DNA from: Oculatella sp. LEGE 06141
Lineage (GTDB): Bacteria; Cyanobacteriota; Cyanobacteriia; Elainellales; Elainellaceae
Direction of reading: 5' to 3'
Length of the DNA: 64,000 nucleotides
NCBI RefSeq assembly: GCF_015207605.1
Contig: NZ_JADEWO010000031.1
Location: 1-64,000, forward strand
The notes beneath the pieces were generated by a model. It was not told the origin of the DNA. It saw only the letters and a list, made by a program, of their open reading frames with translations, and did no database searches. Every line of letters starts with the position of its first letter. Positions within the stretch are counted from its first letter, which is position 1. Positions 62,611-64,000 of this stretch are shown here, piece after piece. A program made the position numbers and the translations under genes.

Positions 62611-62636
62611 ATAGCGCGGAGTGACTCCTGCGCTAT
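62611..62636 (-). terminator. Hairpin after the radical SAM gene
   Basis: ATAGCGC-GGAG, loop TGA, CTCC-T-GCGCTAT: 11 pairs with one bulged base. On the minus strand it is followed by AATACTTTTCT; on the plus strand by TTTTTTT eight bases further. It probably ends the radical SAM transcript, leaving rne with its own promoter downstream. Confidence 0.55.
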
Positions 62637-62787
62637 CAAAATCACGTTTTTTTAGAAATCATAGTCGAATCACTGAACAGTGAACTGAAGATCAGGTCTG
62701 CCAGCGTTGGCGGCCGGCAGTTATGGAGCTATTCGAACCATCGTGTCGTTTAACTCGAAAACTGGAGGTTCGGAACGAACCAGTGGC

Positions 62788-64000
62788 TTAGGGGGTCAGA
62801 AAAAGCTGGCTGCGGTGAATGTGCCGCAGTTGAAAGTCTCGTTGAACCGTTTGCTCCAGCAGGTGAACGACATGCTCTGGTCGCAGTAGCGTTCCATCGT
62901 TGCGACAGCTACCGACATAGCGAAGCAGCGTTGTGGCAGCGGCCAGCAATGGGGGAATGGATGTGGGCAGATCAGAATAGCGATCTGGAGCAATCCACTC
63001 TAAATCAAACAGCCGATCGCGCAAGTTCACGGTCTTAGTTGCGCCAGACTTGGTGATTTGCTCCATCTTAATCTCGCTGGCGTCTAAAATGCGCTCAATC
63101 CATTGCTGCCAATCGTTGGTTGATGGCTGGTTTGAGTCGTCATTGACGGTTAAGGAGATATAGTATTCTGCTGTTTCCAACCGTTTTGTCGCCGCTTCTG
63201 AAGCTGGATCGATCGCCTCTACCCGATAAACCGGGATATCAGCAGGCAGTTGCGCCGCGAACCGTTGCTGGAACTCGGCAACATCCATCGACTCAGTTAA
63301 ATCAAAGTCCACAATTTCTCCCGAACTAGTGGCTCCCAGGGAAAGCGCATTAGCCGGAGAGATGCGTGGGCCGGGATGAAAGCCTCCGGTAAACGAGATA
63401 GGCAGGGCGGCTCGACGAATCGCACGATCGAACAACCGAATCAGGTCAAGATGGCTGACCAGAGCCATGTTTCCTTGTTTGCCAAACCAAACTCTCAGCC
63501 GCTGAACTCGATCTTGTTTGGGCACAAAATGACCAGCAAACTGAGGAATGGGGAGTGCTTCAACCACAATATTGTGCCCAAAATCAGCGCCGCACACGCC
63601 GCAGTGAGAGCAGCCATCAAACGAGCAGTCGGGTACTGTTGCCGCCTCTAATGCTTGTTGGAGGTCTGCCTGAAGCCATTGTTTGTCAATGCCAGTGTCA
63701 ATGTGATCCCAGGGTAAGGGCATTTGGCAAGATGCGTGAAGGTCAAGACCTTCACTGGAGTCATCCCGGCTTGATCCAAACACATTCCACTCGCCGGTTT
63801 CAACCTGACGGTATTTCCAGGTTAAATCTGCTTCGGCGATCGCCTGTTCCCATGCAGCAAAGGCTCGGTCGAGGCTTTCCCACCACGAATCCATTCCGGC
63901 TCCCAACTCCCAGGCTCGCCGAACGACCGCAGACAGGCGGCGATCGCCTCGTCCCACGAAATCTTCCATGGCCGAAATGCGGACATCCGTGAAATTGGCT
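62788..64000 (-). CDS. B12-binding radical SAM protein, C-terminal part (TIGR03960/TIGR03936-type), truncated by window edge
   Basis: The frame is open from the stop at 62788 to the right edge (at least 404 residues), with no stop between the internal ATG at 63969 and base 64000. The 5' part (VRISAMEDFVGRGDRRLSAVVRRAWELGAGMDSWWESL) is the end of the radical SAM domain family TIGR03960. CSFDGCSHCGVCG is a Cys-rich linker. The C-terminal TIGR03936/DUF2344 domain follows (RLRVWFGKQGNMALVSHLDLIRLFDRAIRRAALPISFTGGFHPGPRIS). The catalytic CxxxCxxC should lie beyond the window. It commonly sits before rne in cyanobacteria, as here. Confidence 0.9.
   Translation of the reverse strand, partial: ANFTDVRISAMEDFVGRGDRRLSAVVRRAWELGAGMDSWWESLDRAFAAWEQAIAEADLTWKYRQVETGEWNVFGSSRDDSSEGLDLHASCQMPLPWDHIDTGIDKQWLQADLQQALEAATVPDCSFDGCSHCGVCGADFGHNIVVEALPIPQFAGHFVPKQDRVQRLRVWFGKQGNMALVSHLDLIRLFDRAIRRAALPISFTGGFHPGPRISPANALSLGATSSGEIVDFDLTESMDVAEFQQRFAAQLPADIPVYRVEAIDPASEAATKRLETAEYYISLTVNDDSNQPSTNDWQQWIERILDASEIKMEQITKSGATKTVNLRDRLFDLEWIAPDRYSDLPTSIPPLLAAATTLLRYVGSCRNDGTLLRPEHVVHLLEQTVQRDFQLRHIHRSQLFLTP

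Larger units (their letters stand above)
62262..62787 (-). other. 526-base region upstream of rne with several hairpins
   Basis: No gene is supported. Read on the minus strand from the radical SAM stop it holds the hairpin 62611-62636, the stem 62571-62599 (AAAGAGCT/AGCTCTTT), the hairpin 62457-62479, and GGTTG-GATAT-CAACC at 62417-62431. A long structured leader before rne is likely, as known in other cyanobacteria and enterobacteria where RNase E autoregulates. Confidence 0.65.

Noticed and set aside
62262..62787. CRISPR or tRNA in the rne upstream region
   Set aside because: The stems are all different, with no regular spacing and no cloverleaf with a CCA-compatible acceptor stem.
1..64000. 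HIP1 octamers as a mobile element
   Set aside because: GCGATCGC is a dispersed short palindrome typical of cyanobacterial chromosomes, occurring in and between genes without target duplications.

Overview
The window is chromosomal DNA from a filamentous cyanobacterium. The evidence is: many copies of the HIP1 octamer GCGATCGC; cyanobacteria/plastid-specific genes (ycf3, rpaB, a cytochrome c6-like gene, DUF1816, DUF4278, DUF3531, DUF1997 and DUF1517 families); a cyanobacterial RNase E with an Arg-rich PNPase-docking tail; and a complete fraC-fraD-fraE cluster, which is typical of filament-forming species. Nothing here (no het genes) shows heterocyst formation, so a Leptolyngbya/Oscillatoria-like organism is as likely as a Nostoc-like one. 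The first 14 bases match the end of the Nextera/Tn5 mosaic-end adapter, so base 1 is an untrimmed contig end.

Layout. 0.1-7.4 kb: radC, a STAS-domain regulator with an apparent ATT start, mini-RNase III, rlmB, a DUF1816 protein, an alpha/beta hydrolase, a NUDIX hydrolase, then a DUF4278 gene (probable gifB) behind an NtcA-type box and a glutamine riboswitch, and a tandem-duplicated CobO/BtuR-like ATPase. 7.6-10 kb: fraC-fraD-fraE (septal cell-cell communication). 10-24 kb: gatC, ycf3, a membrane protein, typA, a TIGR04282/TIGR04283 glycosyltransferase pair, a DUF1517 protein, thiE-thiS, a beta-helix/SPOR-like exported protein next to an L,D-transpeptidase, a ComFB-like protein and an M23 peptidase. 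24-34 kb: a KefB-type antiporter, hfq and dapF (divergent), a coiled-coil protein, an AarF/UbiB kinase, a PP2C phosphatase, a YdcF protein and an AI-2E family permease. 33-38 kb: rpaB-plsX-fabH-fabD-plsC on the minus strand, a lipid-synthesis operon headed by a light/redox response regulator; radA is divergent from it. 39-50 kb: a GNAT acetyltransferase, a diheme cytochrome, secA, a large multi-GAF kinase-like protein, pyrD, a DUF3531 protein, NUDIX and ssb. 50-54 kb: mreB-mreC-mreD and a HAD phosphatase. 54-64 kb: a cytochrome c6-like protein, a methyltransferase, a DUF362 protein, pheA, a DUF1997 protein, rnhB, rne, and the C-terminal part of a B12-binding radical SAM protein that runs off the right edge.

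Most of the window is ordinary housekeeping chromosome: no CRISPR array, IS element, prophage, tRNA or rRNA was found. The best signals are regulatory. A nitrogen-control locus at 5.57-6.15 kb combines a promoter, an NtcA-type box that overlaps the -10, a glutamine aptamer and a basic DUF4278 protein, matching the known two-layer control of glutamine synthetase inactivating factor IF17. A thrice-repeated ACTCTACC element lies before fraC. The spacer upstream of rne holds several strong hairpins. Two perfect long palindromes lie between divergent genes (4584-4601 and 26933-26946). Several transcription units end in long hairpins without a strong T-tract.
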